A stretch of DNA of 64,000 nucleotides from Flavobacterium succinicans (GCF_001662485.1 NZ_JMTM01000017.1:372001-436000), one strand, 5' to 3'. Numbered from the stretch's first letter, positions 1-8,939 are shown. Numbers and translations are program-made. The notes: generated by a model from the letters alone, not told the origin.

Positions 1-1554
1 AGTAGTATTTCCAAAATTCCTTACGAAGAAAACCACGGTATAGTTTGGAAAGTACTAGTAAATGGTAAAGATGCCCAAGATGAGTATGAGCAATTGGATC
101 CAGTAGGAATAGGTACGCATCAATTTGATATCTATTTTAACAGAGCAATGGATACTAATTATCCGCCACAAATAAGTTATGGAGTAAGAGAACCATACAA
201 CCAAAAAATTATTGCAGAAAAAGGGACCTGGTCACCTGATGCTAAAATTTACAGCGTGACACACGAAGTAAAAATTGGAGCTGCTGATGGAATCAATAGG
301 ATACGAGTAGAAGGTGCCAGAGATTTGGATTATTTTGATATTCCTGTTGAGGATTACAGGTTCAATATGTTGGTGCAAAGTGCAGGATCTGCCTCTACAG
401 GTTTTGGGGCTACTCCTGGTTTAGGAAAAATTGTATTAGATTGGCAGGCGCCTTCGGGTACTGTACTCGAAGATGTTTTGGGGTACAATATGTATCGTTA
501 TAAAGCTAATACAGATGGCTCGTTTACAAATCCAATAAAGATAAACCAAAATCTTATTCCAACAGCAATCTATACTGACTTTGATGTGGTAGAAGGGCAA
601 AACTATTACTACCAATATAAAATTCTTAGAACCAATTTAGAAGAAACCGATTATTCGAAGGTGGTGGCTTCTAGTCCACTGACCTCAAAGCTTGGAGATG
701 GTAATGGTGATTTCGATGTGAATGTAATGGATTTAGTGCAGTCTGTGGATTATATTTTGGGTAACAACCCGACTCCTTTTATTTTCAAAGCAGCTGATGT
801 CAATGCAGACCAATCCATCAATGTTTTAGATATTGTTGGAACGGTTGATATCATTTTAAAACCTAAAACAGGAAAAACAGCGTCTGCCAAAAACAACATC
901 ACCTTTTACTCCAAAGAAGCTATTGGTGAGGCATTGTTTTATTGGGAAGGAAATGATTTATATGTGGAATCAAAAAAAGCTATAGGAGGTGTCCAACTTG
1001 CATTCAATGCGGATTTCGATTATACAAAATCAGCTGCCGTTTCTGGTTTTGAATCGATTGCTTATACACAAGACAATCAAAAAGTTATTATGATCTATAG
1101 TTTTAATGGTACTGCGATTCCAGCTGGAAAAACCAAGCTTTTAACCAAAAATGCGGCTGTAGAAGGAGATTTAGATATTAGCAAAGCGGTGGTAGGAACA
1201 CCAAATGGTAGCAAACTAAATGCACTATATAATAAAAACGCAATACCTGATATTAATGCACCTGTGCAAACTAATTTTTCTGTCATCACTAGTCTGTCTC
1301 CTAATCCAACCAAAGGAACAGTGAATATAGAGTACTACTTGCCAGAAAAGATGGATGCCGTTTCATTCAGTGTTTTTGATTTACTAGGTCAAAAAGTATG
1401 GAATCAAGGTAATTTTAAAAATACCGTGGGTTATGGCACGGCCAATCTAGAATTGAACAATCTTAGCAGCAATGTGTATATTTTGGTCATGGATGTGGAG
1501 AGAAATGGAGAACTAAAAGATAGAATTGTTAAAAAAATAATTGTTAAAAAATAA
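1..1554 (+). CDS. T9SS-exported protein with dockerin module (5' end outside window)
   Basis: The reading frame is open from base 1, so the N-terminus lies outside the window; the first in-window TTG at 94 is not the true start. About 517 residues are visible. A fibronectin-III-like region (about residues 110-228) is followed by a dockerin-type pair of calcium loops at about 232-285 (GDGNGDFDVNVMDL, then ADVNADQSINVLDI). A cohesin-like beta region (about 295-400) follows. The end is a type A T9SS sorting domain (SPNPTKG near 433, GQKVW, final KKIIVKK), so the protein should cross the outer membrane and be attached or released there. The stop is 2 bp before the next gene, which carries cohesin-like modules, so the two are probably co-transcribed. 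The catalytic or binding role of the missing N-terminal part cannot be seen. Domain calls are by eye. Confidence 0.85.
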   Translation, partial: SSISKIPYEENHGIVWKVLVNGKDAQDEYEQLDPVGIGTHQFDIYFNRAMDTNYPPQISYGVREPYNQKIIAEKGTWSPDAKIYSVTHEVKIGAADGINRIRVEGARDLDYFDIPVEDYRFNMLVQSAGSASTGFGATPGLGKIVLDWQAPSGTVLEDVLGYNMYRYKANTDGSFTNPIKINQNLIPTAIYTDFDVVEGQNYYYQYKILRTNLEETDYSKVVASSPLTSKLGDGNGDFDVNVMDLVQSVDYILGNNPTPFIFKAADVNADQSINVLDIVGTVDIILKPKTGKTASAKNNITFYSKEAIGEALFYWEGNDLYVESKKAIGGVQLAFNADFDYTKSAAVSGFESIAYTQDNQKVIMIYSFNGTAIPAGKTKLLTKNAAVEGDLDISKAVVGTPNGSKLNALYNKNAIPDINAPVQTNFSVITSLSPNPTKGTVNIEYYLPEKMDAVSFSVFDLLGQKVWNQGNFKNTVGYGTANLELNNLSSNVYILVMDVERNGELKDRIVKKIIVKK

Positions 1555-1556
1555 CA

Positions 1557-4500
1557 ATGAAATGTAAACTTTTTTTCTTAATGGTCTTAATCATTTTAGT
1601 ACCATTAAAATTTCTGGCTCAAAATACGCTTTCCTTTCAAGCTGTTGAAGTTGGAACTGGTTCTGATTTTGAGATAAGCATTTCATTGCAAAATCAAGAT
1701 CATATTGCTGCTTTGCAATTTGACCTGAGTTACAATGCAACTGCAATTGAATTATTGAGCGGCCATGTTTTAACTAGTATGGCCCCTAACCATTCCCTTT
1801 CCGTAAGCAATCCGTTGCCTGGAATAGTACGAGTTATCATTTATTCGGCATCTAACGCAGTGCTAAATCCGATCTCGGGTCTATTGGTGCGGCTTAAAAT
1901 GAAATCGAAAACGGTAGCGGGTACTTTTAATTGTAGTTTTAGTAATGTAATTGGATCCTCTGCACTAGGGACTGAGATTCCTATCACAGGTAGCAATCAA
2001 AATGTTGTAGTAAAAGGCCCGATGCTCGCCCTTTTGAACAGCAGTATAGATTTTGGTAAAACTCCAATAGGGAGTACCCCAACACGCCAAATTTCGATTC
2101 AAAACACTGGCAATCTTCCTTTGGTACTTAGCGGAAATACCTCGATTCCACCTTTTGCTTTTCTTGATACGTATCCTGTTAGCATAAGTCCAAACGAAAC
2201 CAAGAACCTAACATTTGGGTTAAATACGGCTACCAAAATAAATACTACGTTGCATCTTGGGTTTCAAAATAATGACCCAGATCCCATCAGAAACATACAA
2301 GCTATTGCCGTAAGTGCAAAAGTTTATGCTGTTAATGAAATTCATATTGGTAACGGCAGTGGCACTATTAATACCGAAATTGAGATTCCAGTTTATGTCA
2401 ATAACATGGAAGCTTTTAATGGTTTTCAATTTGATGTTTTGCTTCCCGCTGATATCACCTATGTGAACAATTCTATTATACAATCCTCACGGTTTAATGG
2501 TCATAGTATTAGTGCTTCTGTTGTAAATGGGAATACCTTGCGGTTTATCGCATTTTCAAGTTCAAACAAAGAGTTCAATGGAAACAATGGCGAATTTTTT
2601 CGATTCAAATTAAAGCCTGCGGTTTCGTCAGGGGTTTATAATTTGAGTATTTCCAATCCGATACTTTCTAATACCACATTGGGTAATATTGTGTCGGATG
2701 CATTCAATGGTTCTATACAAATTAACGCACCAAATCTAAGTTTAAGCACTAATTCCATCTCTTACGGAAACATTCCTATTACAGAATCAAGAACAACTGA
2801 TGTGACTTTATATAATACAGGTTCTTCGCTTCTGATTATAGATTCGATCGTAACCTCTTCTAGCCAAATGGTCATAAGCACTCCTTTGCCAATTGAGATT
2901 GTACCCGGTGCAAGTATAATGGTGGAGCTCAAATATAAGCCAACGAATAGTGGTTCTTTTTCTGAAACAATTTCTTTTAGATATAACGGTTCCGATTTAC
3001 AAAAAATAGTAAATGTTCAGGCTTCTGTTTTTTCTCCTAATTATATAATGATTCAAAACCAAGTGGGAATTAAAAATCAATTGAATAATTTTTCAATCCT
3101 ACTCAAGAATAATGATGCCGTAAGAGCAGTACAGTTTGACGTTGAACTTCCTTCTGGTTTTATTTTACAATCCTCAAATCTCACAACTACAGCGAGGTCA
3201 GCAGGTTTTAATGTGTCGGCTTCATTATTAAGTGGAAATAAATATAGGATTTTGTTGTATAGTTTCTCTAGTGCATCTATAAGTGCAGGTAGTGAATCAA
3301 TAATAAACTTCCCTGTGTTTTTAAATGCTAATCTCAGTTCCGGGAATTATTCTTTTGTTTATTCCAACGTTATTTTTAGTAACACTTCAAATCAAAATAT
3401 CGCTAGTATAGCATTAGAGGAAGGGAAAATAACACTCAATGACGCGCCAATAGCAGTTGCCGATCAAATCACAGTAGCCGAAGCAGGTACAGCAACTACT
3501 CTTGTTGGAGGTGCAGCTAGTGTGTTGACCAACGATACCGATGTAGAAAACAATCCACTTATTGCGGTCTTGGTATCAGGTGTAAGCAACGGTACTTTGA
3601 CTTTGAACAGTAACGGAACTTTTAGTTATGTACACAATGGTTCTGAAACAACTTCGGATAGTTTTACTTATCAAGCAAATGATGGAAAATTAAATAGCAA
3701 CACAATTACAGTTACTATTACAGTTAGCCCAGCGAATGATGCTCCAATAGCGGTTGCCGATCAAATCATAGTGGTTGAAGCAGGCACAGCAACTACTCTT
3801 GTTGGAGGTGCAATTAGTGTTTTGACCAACGATACCGATGCAGAAAACAATCCACTTAGTGCTGTCTTGGTATCTGGTGTAAGCAATGGAACTTTGACTT
3901 TGAACAGTAACGGAACTTTTACTTATGTTCACAACGCTTCTGAAACAACTTCGGATAGTTTTACTTATCAAGCAAATGATGGAAATTTAAATAGCAACAC
4001 AATTACAGTTACTATTACAGTTAGCCCAGCGAATGATGCTCCAATAGCGGTTGCCGATCAAATCATAGTGGTTGAAGCAGGTGCAGCAACTACTCTTGTT
4101 GGAGGTGCAATTAGTGTTTTGACCAACGATACCGATGCGGAAAACAATCCACTTAGTGCTGTCTTGGTATCTGGTGTGAGCAATGGAACTTTGACTTTGA
4201 ACAGTAACGGAACTTTTACTTATGTTCACAATGGTTCTGAAACAACTTCGGATAGTTTTACTTATCAAGCAAATGATGGATACAGGAATAGTAATGTTGT
4301 GATAGTGTCAATTTCAATTACAAAAAATCTATCAACAGATTCCTATGAAAAAACAATCGAAGTCGTAGCACATCCAAATCCAACAAGAGATATTGTTGAA
4401 ATCGCAATACCTGAAGAATTGGTTTTGGAAAAAATTGAATTGTATAATAGTTTAGGTGAATTGGTAGGGCGATATAGTACAAATATAATTCCGTTTCAAA

Positions 4501-4577
4501 ATTTTGCTACAGGAAATTATTTTTTAAGAATATTTACATCGAAAGGGAGTATTTCAAAAAAAATAATTAAGATGTAA
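1557..4577 (+). CDS. T9SS-exported scaffold-like protein with three cohesin-like modules and three 99-aa repeats
   Basis: This 1006-residue secreted protein has a signal peptide (about 1-21, ending FLAQ). Modules in order are: cohesin-like 22-152 (AALQFDLSYNATAIELLSG), ASH/Hydin-type 153-258 (IDFGKTPIGSTPTRQISIQN), cohesin-like 259-392, ASH-type 393-495, cohesin-like 496-627, three 99-residue Ig/cadherin-like repeats from 629 to about 925 (each beginning DAPIAVADQI and containing VLTNDTD), and a T9SS type A sorting domain (HPNPTRD, final KKIIKM). The ATG at 1557 follows the upstream stop by 2 bp, so translation is probably coupled. The preceding gene has a dockerin module, so a cohesin-dockerin surface complex is possible. 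Whether these cohesin folds bind dockerin is inference; in Bacteroidetes such folds also occur as simple adhesion or stalk modules. Confidence 0.88.
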   Translation: MKCKLFFLMVLIILVPLKFLAQNTLSFQAVEVGTGSDFEISISLQNQDHIAALQFDLSYNATAIELLSGHVLTSMAPNHSLSVSNPLPGIVRVIIYSASNAVLNPISGLLVRLKMKSKTVAGTFNCSFSNVIGSSALGTEIPITGSNQNVVVKGPMLALLNSSIDFGKTPIGSTPTRQISIQNTGNLPLVLSGNTSIPPFAFLDTYPVSISPNETKNLTFGLNTATKINTTLHLGFQNNDPDPIRNIQAIAVSAKVYAVNEIHIGNGSGTINTEIEIPVYVNNMEAFNGFQFDVLLPADITYVNNSIIQSSRFNGHSISASVVNGNTLRFIAFSSSNKEFNGNNGEFFRFKLKPAVSSGVYNLSISNPILSNTTLGNIVSDAFNGSIQINAPNLSLSTNSISYGNIPITESRTTDVTLYNTGSSLLIIDSIVTSSSQMVISTPLPIEIVPGASIMVELKYKPTNSGSFSETISFRYNGSDLQKIVNVQASVFSPNYIMIQNQVGIKNQLNNFSILLKNNDAVRAVQFDVELPSGFILQSSNLTTTARSAGFNVSASLLSGNKYRILLYSFSSASISAGSESIINFPVFLNANLSSGNYSFVYSNVIFSNTSNQNIASIALEEGKITLNDAPIAVADQITVAEAGTATTLVGGAASVLTNDTDVENNPLIAVLVSGVSNGTLTLNSNGTFSYVHNGSETTSDSFTYQANDGKLNSNTITVTITVSPANDAPIAVADQIIVVEAGTATTLVGGAISVLTNDTDAENNPLSAVLVSGVSNGTLTLNSNGTFTYVHNASETTSDSFTYQANDGNLNSNTITVTITVSPANDAPIAVADQIIVVEAGAATTLVGGAISVLTNDTDAENNPLSAVLVSGVSNGTLTLNSNGTFTYVHNGSETTSDSFTYQANDGYRNSNVVIVSISITKNLSTDSYEKTIEVVAHPNPTRDIVEIAIPEELVLEKIELYNSLGELVGRYSTNIIPFQNFATGNYFLRIFTSKGSISKKIIKM
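3441..4280 (+). repeat. Three tandem 297-bp coding repeats
   Basis: Units begin at 3441, 3738 and 4035, exactly 297 bp (99 codons) apart, each starting with codons for DAPIAVADQI. Units 2 and 3 differ at only a few bases, while unit 1 is more diverged and unit 3 loses similarity after about 4280. The near-identity at DNA level points to recent duplication or gene conversion. Such arrays are prone to copy-number change and to assembly collapse. Confidence 0.95.
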
Positions 4578-4611
4578 CTATTGTAGTTTTCTGAAAGTAG
4601 TTAAATAAATA

Positions 4612-4854
4612 GTGACAATGCCAAAAGTTATTCGTGCTACCGAAGAAGAAAAGTAATACCAAATCTCCATGTTGGATAATTTGCAAAAAGCGAATGCTGA
4701 TTTGGTTGCCCAACATTTGAAAACCTTACAAGAAGCAGCAATCAACAATGAGAATATCTTCGATCATTTGATGGAAGCAACAAAAGTTTGTTCTTTAGGG
4801 CAAATTACGGCTTCTTTGTTTGAGGTGGGGGGAAAGTACAGAAGAAATATGTAA
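4612..4854 (+). pseudogene. Remnant of methylmalonyl-CoA mutase, C-terminal end only
   Basis: Reading from 4612 gives PKVIRATEEEK, a TAA at 4654, then YQISMLDNLQKANADL and, at the end, CSLGQITASLFEVGGKYRRN. This matches the C-terminal end of the catalytic domain of methylmalonyl-CoA-mutase-family proteins, where EEEKQ and the terminal EVGGxYRRNM are characteristic. The TAA sits where the family has Gln, consistent with a CAA to TAA nonsense change. Only about 80 codons survive, with no trace of the preceding barrel: the sequence just upstream is the end of the scaffold gene. I read it as a relic left by a deletion or rearrangement. An open frame of 61 codons from 4669 remains but is unlikely to work alone. 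Confidence 0.75.
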
Positions 4855-4879
4855 TGCTGAATAAGTTTTAAAAAAAAAA

Positions 4880-4910
4880 GGCTGTCCAAAAGAATTTTGG
4901 GCAGCCTTTT
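4880..4910. terminator. Bidirectional hairpin terminator
   Basis: GGCTGTCCAAAA and TTTTGGGCAGCC pair around a short loop. A run of As precedes the hairpin and Ts follow it, so it can stop transcription from both sides. The longer U-run is on the minus strand and serves the convergent small periplasmic-protein gene. Confidence 0.85.
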
Positions 4911-4944
4911 AAAAAGTATGAATTTTTTATTGTCGAAGTACTAT

Positions 4945-5340
4945 TTAATTAGAAGCAACATTTTGGTTTGCAAATGAAGTCTTGTAAACCTCTAAGTAAG
5001 CTCTTTTGCTCAATGAAGATTCAGAGGCTGATACTTTTATTTCGTGTGTTACTTCTTTAAGATCAGTTTTTACTACTAATGTGTAAGTTCCCATTGGTAA
5101 TTCATCTAAGTTGTAGTTTTTTACAATTCCATTCTGACCCAAAGCTTTTTCAGAAAAAATTAAGTTATTTTCTGCATCATATATAGCGATGCTGGCTTTT
5201 TCAATGCCATTCATTGCAAAACTAATTTCGTTTCCTTTTCCTTTTTTTACGTTTAGCAAAAAATCTCCATCTACTGCATAAGTATTTAAACTTGCTAATG
5301 CAAATACTGCTACTAAACCTAATTTTTTCATCATTTTCAT
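4945..5340 (-). CDS. Small secreted protein of unknown function (DUF3244-like beta fold)
   Basis: The 131-residue product has a signal peptide (MKKLGLVAVFALASLNTYA). The start could be any of three Met codons within the first four residues; I give the longest. The mature part looks like a single beta-sandwich with a late GTYTLVVKTDL strand reminiscent of the end of T9SS or DUF3244 domains, but it lacks the usual final Lys-rich sorting motif. It is probably periplasmic. It is a monocistronic unit ending at the hairpin at 4880-4910. Function is not recognised. Confidence 0.75.
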   Translation of the reverse strand: MKMMKKLGLVAVFALASLNTYAVDGDFLLNVKKGKGNEISFAMNGIEKASIAIYDAENNLIFSEKALGQNGIVKNYNLDELPMGTYTLVVKTDLKEVTHEIKVSASESSLSKRAYLEVYKTSFANQNVASN

Positions 5341-5495
5341 AATCTCTTTATTTTAATTATTAGTCATTAATTATTTTGCTAAATTACGCTGATTTTAAAA
5401 GAATTAGCGCAACATGTTTTTCATATATGTGTGTTATTTTACCATTTAAGAAAACGTTTTATGTTAAATAAAGGTAAAATTGAGTTGTGATTTAG

Positions 5496-5503
5496 TAGTT
5501 TTG
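5496..5503 (+). promoter_or_regulatory. Bacteroidetes -7 element TAGTTTTG
   Basis: TAGTTTTG matches TANNTTTG and lies 21 nt before the ATG at 5525. It argues that the AraC gene starts at 5525 rather than at the upstream TTG at 5480, which would fall before the transcription start. No good -33 TTG is visible. Confidence 0.5.
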
Positions 5504-5524
5504 TTTGTAATCAATGCTGAAGTA

Positions 5525-6397
5525 ATGAAAAAAGTAGAAGCTGCATTAGAAGTAATTTCTCCGTCTTATGGTAGTTCGTTTACCATAGCTAAATATGATG
5601 AAAGTACCAACAGTAAAGCACATCTTTGGCATTATCATCCAGAAATTGAATTGGTTTATGTGCATGGAGGATCCGGAAAGCGTCAAATAGGAAGTCATCT
5701 TTCCTATTTCACTGATGGTGATCTTATATTGATTGGTAGTAATTTACCTCATTGTGGTTTTACCAATTCCCAGACGGGTAATGAATCTGAAACGGTGATT
5801 CAAATGAAACCTGATTTTTTGGGGAATGATTTCTTTTCTATTCCTGAAATGGCAGCAGTAAAGAATTTGTTGCAACAAGCAAAAGCAGGCATAGCTTTTT
5901 TGGGTGAAACTAAAGAAAAAATTGGTGCAAAAATTGAATTGATGAATCAAATGAATCCTTTTGATAGGTTGATGGCACTTTGGAGCGTACTTCATGATAT
6001 GAGTGTGTCTAATGAAAATCTTGTTTTGAATGCTGTTGGTTTTTCTTTAGAATTGCAAGTCCAAGATAACGACAGAATTAATGTGGTCTTTAATTATGTA
6101 AAAGATCATTATCAAGAGCCTATTGCATTGGAAGAAGTGGCCGATTTGGTGAGTATGACGAGTCCTTCTTTTTGTAGGTATTTTAAGAAAATAACTAATA
6201 AGACTTTTACCACTTTTGTAAACGAATACAGAATCGTACATGCATCTAAGCTTTTAGCCGAAAAACCCATGAGTATTAATGAGGTGTGTTTTGAGAGTGG
6301 TTTTAATAATTTTAGTCATTTTAATAAATCGTTTAAAGCTTATACAGGCAAAAGTGCTTCTCAATACCGTAACGAATTGAAAACAATTTTAAAGTAA
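5525..6397 (+). CDS. AraC-family transcriptional regulator with cupin sensor
   Basis: The product is 290 residues from the ATG at 5525. A longer TTG-initiated version from 5480 is unlikely because a promoter element lies inside it. The N-terminal half is a cupin-type ligand-sensing domain with metal-site-like His residues (LWHYHPEIELVYV, then SNLPHCGF). The C-terminal about 100 residues hold two helix-turn-helix motifs ending in the family signature FNNFSHFNKSFKAYTGKSAS. It is a cytoplasmic DNA-binding activator of unknown inducer, possibly sugar-related as is common for this architecture. The downstream esterase gene, 66 bp away, is a candidate target or operon partner. Confidence 0.88.
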   Translation: MKKVEAALEVISPSYGSSFTIAKYDESTNSKAHLWHYHPEIELVYVHGGSGKRQIGSHLSYFTDGDLILIGSNLPHCGFTNSQTGNESETVIQMKPDFLGNDFFSIPEMAAVKNLLQQAKAGIAFLGETKEKIGAKIELMNQMNPFDRLMALWSVLHDMSVSNENLVLNAVGFSLELQVQDNDRINVVFNYVKDHYQEPIALEEVADLVSMTSPSFCRYFKKITNKTFTTFVNEYRIVHASKLLAEKPMSINEVCFESGFNNFSHFNKSFKAYTGKSASQYRNELKTILK

Positions 6398-6463
6398 GTT
6401 GTTATATTTTATCGAAGTTTCAAACTTTAAGTTTTGTAAATTGCAGTATATAAATTTTTTAAA

Positions 6464-7315
6464 ATGAAAAAACTGAAATCCATAATCTATTGGTGTTTAT
6501 TTTTTAGCAGTTCATTTCTTTTTGCAGCCAAAGTCGATACACTTCAAGTAGCAAGTATAGCGATGCATAAAACATACAAAGCCGCAGTTGTGCTTCCAAA
6601 TTCTTATGCAAAAAGCAAAACAGCATATCCAGTTTTATATTTGTTACATGGCGCTTACGGTCATTTTAATGATTGGTTAAGTAGAACGCCCAATAAAGAT
6701 TTAGTCAAAAACCTTGCGGATCAATATGATCTGATTATTGTAATGCCAGAAGGAGAAACGTTCAGTTTTTATTTGGATAGCCCTGTAAATTCGGAAAGCC
6801 AATTTGAGACATTTATCACCAAAGAAGTCATTAGTACTGTTGATAAAACATACAGAACAATTGCAGATAAACGTGCTCGTGTTATCACGGGTTTGTCTAT
6901 GGGAGGTCATGGTGCTCTTTATTTATCTGCCAAACATCCAGATTTGTTTTGTGCGGCTGGAAGTATGAGTGGTGCTGTTGATATGAGTGCTATGCTTAAT
7001 AGAGAATCATCGGCACAAGTAGTACAACTAATGCAACCTGTTTTTGGTGATCAAAGCGCTAATCGAGAGATGTATGTGAAATACTCCGTTTTACAATTAA
7101 TAGATTCCATAAAGTCTAATAAATTGCCTTTAGTACTAGATTGTGGTGTTGATGATTTTTTAATTGAACCCAACAGAGAATTACACCGCAGATTGCTATA
7201 TAATAAAATAGAACATGACTATACCGAGCGTCCTGGTGCACATACCTGGGAATATTGGGAAAACGCCTTGCCATTTCATGTTTTGTTTTTTAATAAAATA
7301 GTGTCTAGAAAATAG
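6464..7315 (+). CDS. Secreted alpha/beta-hydrolase esterase (esterase D / tributyrin esterase type)
   Basis: The product is 283 residues with a signal peptide (cleavage after LFAA). The nucleophile elbow is GLSMGG with Ser145. The acid is in CGVDDF and the histidine in GAHTWEYW near the C-terminus. LLHGAYGHFNDW supplies the oxyanion-hole strand. This is the esterase D family, which hydrolyses acyl or feruloyl/acetyl esters on sugars or small esters. The substrate is not deducible. It follows the AraC gene on the same strand, so induction by the same ligand is plausible. The length is typical for the family. Confidence 0.85.
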   Translation: MKKLKSIIYWCLFFSSSFLFAAKVDTLQVASIAMHKTYKAAVVLPNSYAKSKTAYPVLYLLHGAYGHFNDWLSRTPNKDLVKNLADQYDLIIVMPEGETFSFYLDSPVNSESQFETFITKEVISTVDKTYRTIADKRARVITGLSMGGHGALYLSAKHPDLFCAAGSMSGAVDMSAMLNRESSAQVVQLMQPVFGDQSANREMYVKYSVLQLIDSIKSNKLPLVLDCGVDDFLIEPNRELHRRLLYNKIEHDYTERPGAHTWEYWENALPFHVLFFNKIVSRK

Positions 7316-7389
7316 TCAATTTGGTTTATTTCAAAACTTTGGTTCGATTTTTGAGCAGCGCATTACATAACATAAAAAAATAAATAATT

Positions 7390-7887
7390 ATGAAACGAAT
7401 AATTACATTATTTGCTATTATAGGATTAGTAGCATTTTCAGGTTGTACAAATGAAGACAATGTAGATTCAGATACTATTGCTGAAGTGTTTGAGTTAAAG
7501 AATGTTAATTTTGATTATAATGCAACAGATGGTTATAATATTTATAGATCTTTAAATCCTAAAATTTTTTCCTCAGATGTTATTCTAATTTATCGAATGA
7601 TTGGAACTATTGATGCTTCTACACCTGTTTGGCAGCAAATTCCAAGAACTTTGTATACATCTCAAGGGGAGTTGGATTATGATTTTGATTTCAGTAAAGA
7701 GGATTTTACAATCTATGCTGGCGGAAATTATAACTTGGCTTTGACGCCGCAATTTCTAAATAATCAAACTTTTAGAATTGTGATTGTACCTGGTTATTTC
7801 TCCAAAACTTTGGATACAAATAATTACATATCAGTAATGAAAGCCTTGAATTTGAAAGAAAATCAAGTACAACAAATTAGATTATAG
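7390..7887 (+). CDS. Lipoprotein of unknown function
   Basis: The 165-residue product has a lipobox (LVAFSGC) with Cys19 as the lipidation site, so it is anchored in an envelope membrane. The mature part alternates short beta strands (FELKNVNFDYNATDG, VILIYRMIG, TFRIVIVPG) and has no recognised catalytic motif. Similar small lipoproteins are frequent in Flavobacterium. The gene is 74 bp downstream of the esterase gene and ends at a strong terminator. Confidence 0.75.
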   Translation: MKRIITLFAIIGLVAFSGCTNEDNVDSDTIAEVFELKNVNFDYNATDGYNIYRSLNPKIFSSDVILIYRMIGTIDASTPVWQQIPRTLYTSQGELDYDFDFSKEDFTIYAGGNYNLALTPQFLNNQTFRIVIVPGYFSKTLDTNNYISVMKALNLKENQVQQIRL

Positions 7888-7913
7888 TTGTACTTCGAAA
7901 TTGAATAAAAAAA

Positions 7914-7947
7914 AAGCTGTGAATTCTAGATCTCACAGCTTTTTTTG
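7914..7947. terminator. Bidirectional hairpin terminator
   Basis: AAGCTGTGA and TCACAGCTT form the stem, preceded by a run of As and followed by seven Ts. It lies between the convergent lipoprotein and terC genes and can serve both. Confidence 0.85.
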
Positions 7948-7955
7948 TGCATTTA

Positions 7956-8909
7956 TTATTCAATTATATCTTCATCTTTGCTGAGTTTTAAAGAAACTAG
8001 TACACCGGTAAGTAGTGATAGGGCAATAAATCCAAGCGAAGCCCATTCAGGAACTTCAATGTAATCATGGAGTAGCATTTTTAAACCTACAAAACTTAAA
8101 ATAGCGATAAGGCTATATTCTAGATAACTAAATTTGGCCAACATATTTGCTAAAAAGAAATACATAGAACGCAATCCTAAAATAGCAAAAATGTTTGAGC
8201 TAAATACCAAAAAGGGATCTGAGGTAATGGCTAAAATGGCAGGAACACTATCAACGGCAAACAACACATCCATTACTTCAATAACTATTAAGGCTACAAA
8301 AAGAGGAGTCGCGTGATTCTTGTCATTGATTTTAATAAAAAAATGTTCCTTGTCTGTATGTGAAGTTAAAGGCATGATTTTGCCAAGAGTTTTGTAAATA
8401 AAAGATTCTTTAGGTTCAAATTCATCATCTTCGCCAGCAAAAAACATCTTGATGGCAGTAAAAAGCAAGAATGCTCCAAATAAATAAGTGGTCCAAGCAA
8501 ATTTATTGATAATTAACACGCCAAAGAAAATCATCAATCCTCTAAAAACGATAGCACCTAAAATTCCCCAAAAGAGCACTCGATGTTGATACTTCTGTGG
8601 AATTTTGAAAGCAGAAAAGATAATGGCAATAACAAAAATATTATCCACACTCAATGATAATTCAATTAAGTAGCCTGTAATGAATTTCATTGCAGCTACA
8701 GTAGGTTTTAAGGCGGTTGGATTTTCAACATATCCATAATTGTAAAGCCAATAGATTACTCCCGAAAAAATCATGGATAAAGTGAACCATATTAAAGTCC
8801 ATTTGCTGGCTTCTTTAGTATTGATTATATGAGGATTTTTATTAAAGACACCTAAATCTAGTGCCAAAATACCCATAATCAGTGTGATAAATAAAATCCA
8901 AACAAGCAT
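7956..8909 (-). CDS. TerC-family integral membrane protein (probable metal efflux)
   Basis: The product is 317 residues with about eight or nine membrane segments. The two family motifs are present: IELSLSVDNIFVIAIIF in the first half and DVLFAVDSVPAILAIT in the second, with the conserved Asp residues inside the membrane. TerC/Alx proteins are linked to Mn(II) export and to metal loading of secreted enzymes, and the name derives from tellurite resistance. No other ter genes are nearby, so the housekeeping Alx-like role is more likely than tellurite resistance. Transcribed alone, divergently from the glutamine synthetase gene. Confidence 0.88.
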   Translation of the reverse strand: MLVWILFITLIMGILALDLGVFNKNPHIINTKEASKWTLIWFTLSMIFSGVIYWLYNYGYVENPTALKPTVAAMKFITGYLIELSLSVDNIFVIAIIFSAFKIPQKYQHRVLFWGILGAIVFRGLMIFFGVLIINKFAWTTYLFGAFLLFTAIKMFFAGEDDEFEPKESFIYKTLGKIMPLTSHTDKEHFFIKINDKNHATPLFVALIVIEVMDVLFAVDSVPAILAITSDPFLVFSSNIFAILGLRSMYFFLANMLAKFSYLEYSLIAILSFVGLKMLLHDYIEVPEWASLGFIALSLLTGVLVSLKLSKDEDIIE

Positions 8910-8931
8910 AAATATAAGATTAGAATTGTTA

Positions 8932-8939
8932 CAAATGTA
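8932..8939 (-). promoter_or_regulatory. -7 element TACATTTG for terC
   Basis: On the minus strand TACATTTG lies 22 nt before the terC ATG. It matches the Bacteroidetes TANNTTTG element. No -33 TTG is evident at the usual distance. Confidence 0.5.

Noticed and set aside
3690-4268. Two similar 93-codon open frames on the minus strand (3690-3971 and 3987-4268)
   Set aside because: They are mirror frames of the tandem repeats in the scaffold gene; their similarity only reflects the duplicated plus-strand DNA.
5480-5524. Longer AraC start at a TTG codon
   Set aside because: The TAGTTTTG promoter element lies inside the extension, and the added residues are hydrophobic and do not continue the cupin domain.
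7956-8909. Tellurite-resistance island around the TerC gene
   Set aside because: No terA, terB, terD or terE gene is present; the protein fits a housekeeping TerC/Alx metal transporter.
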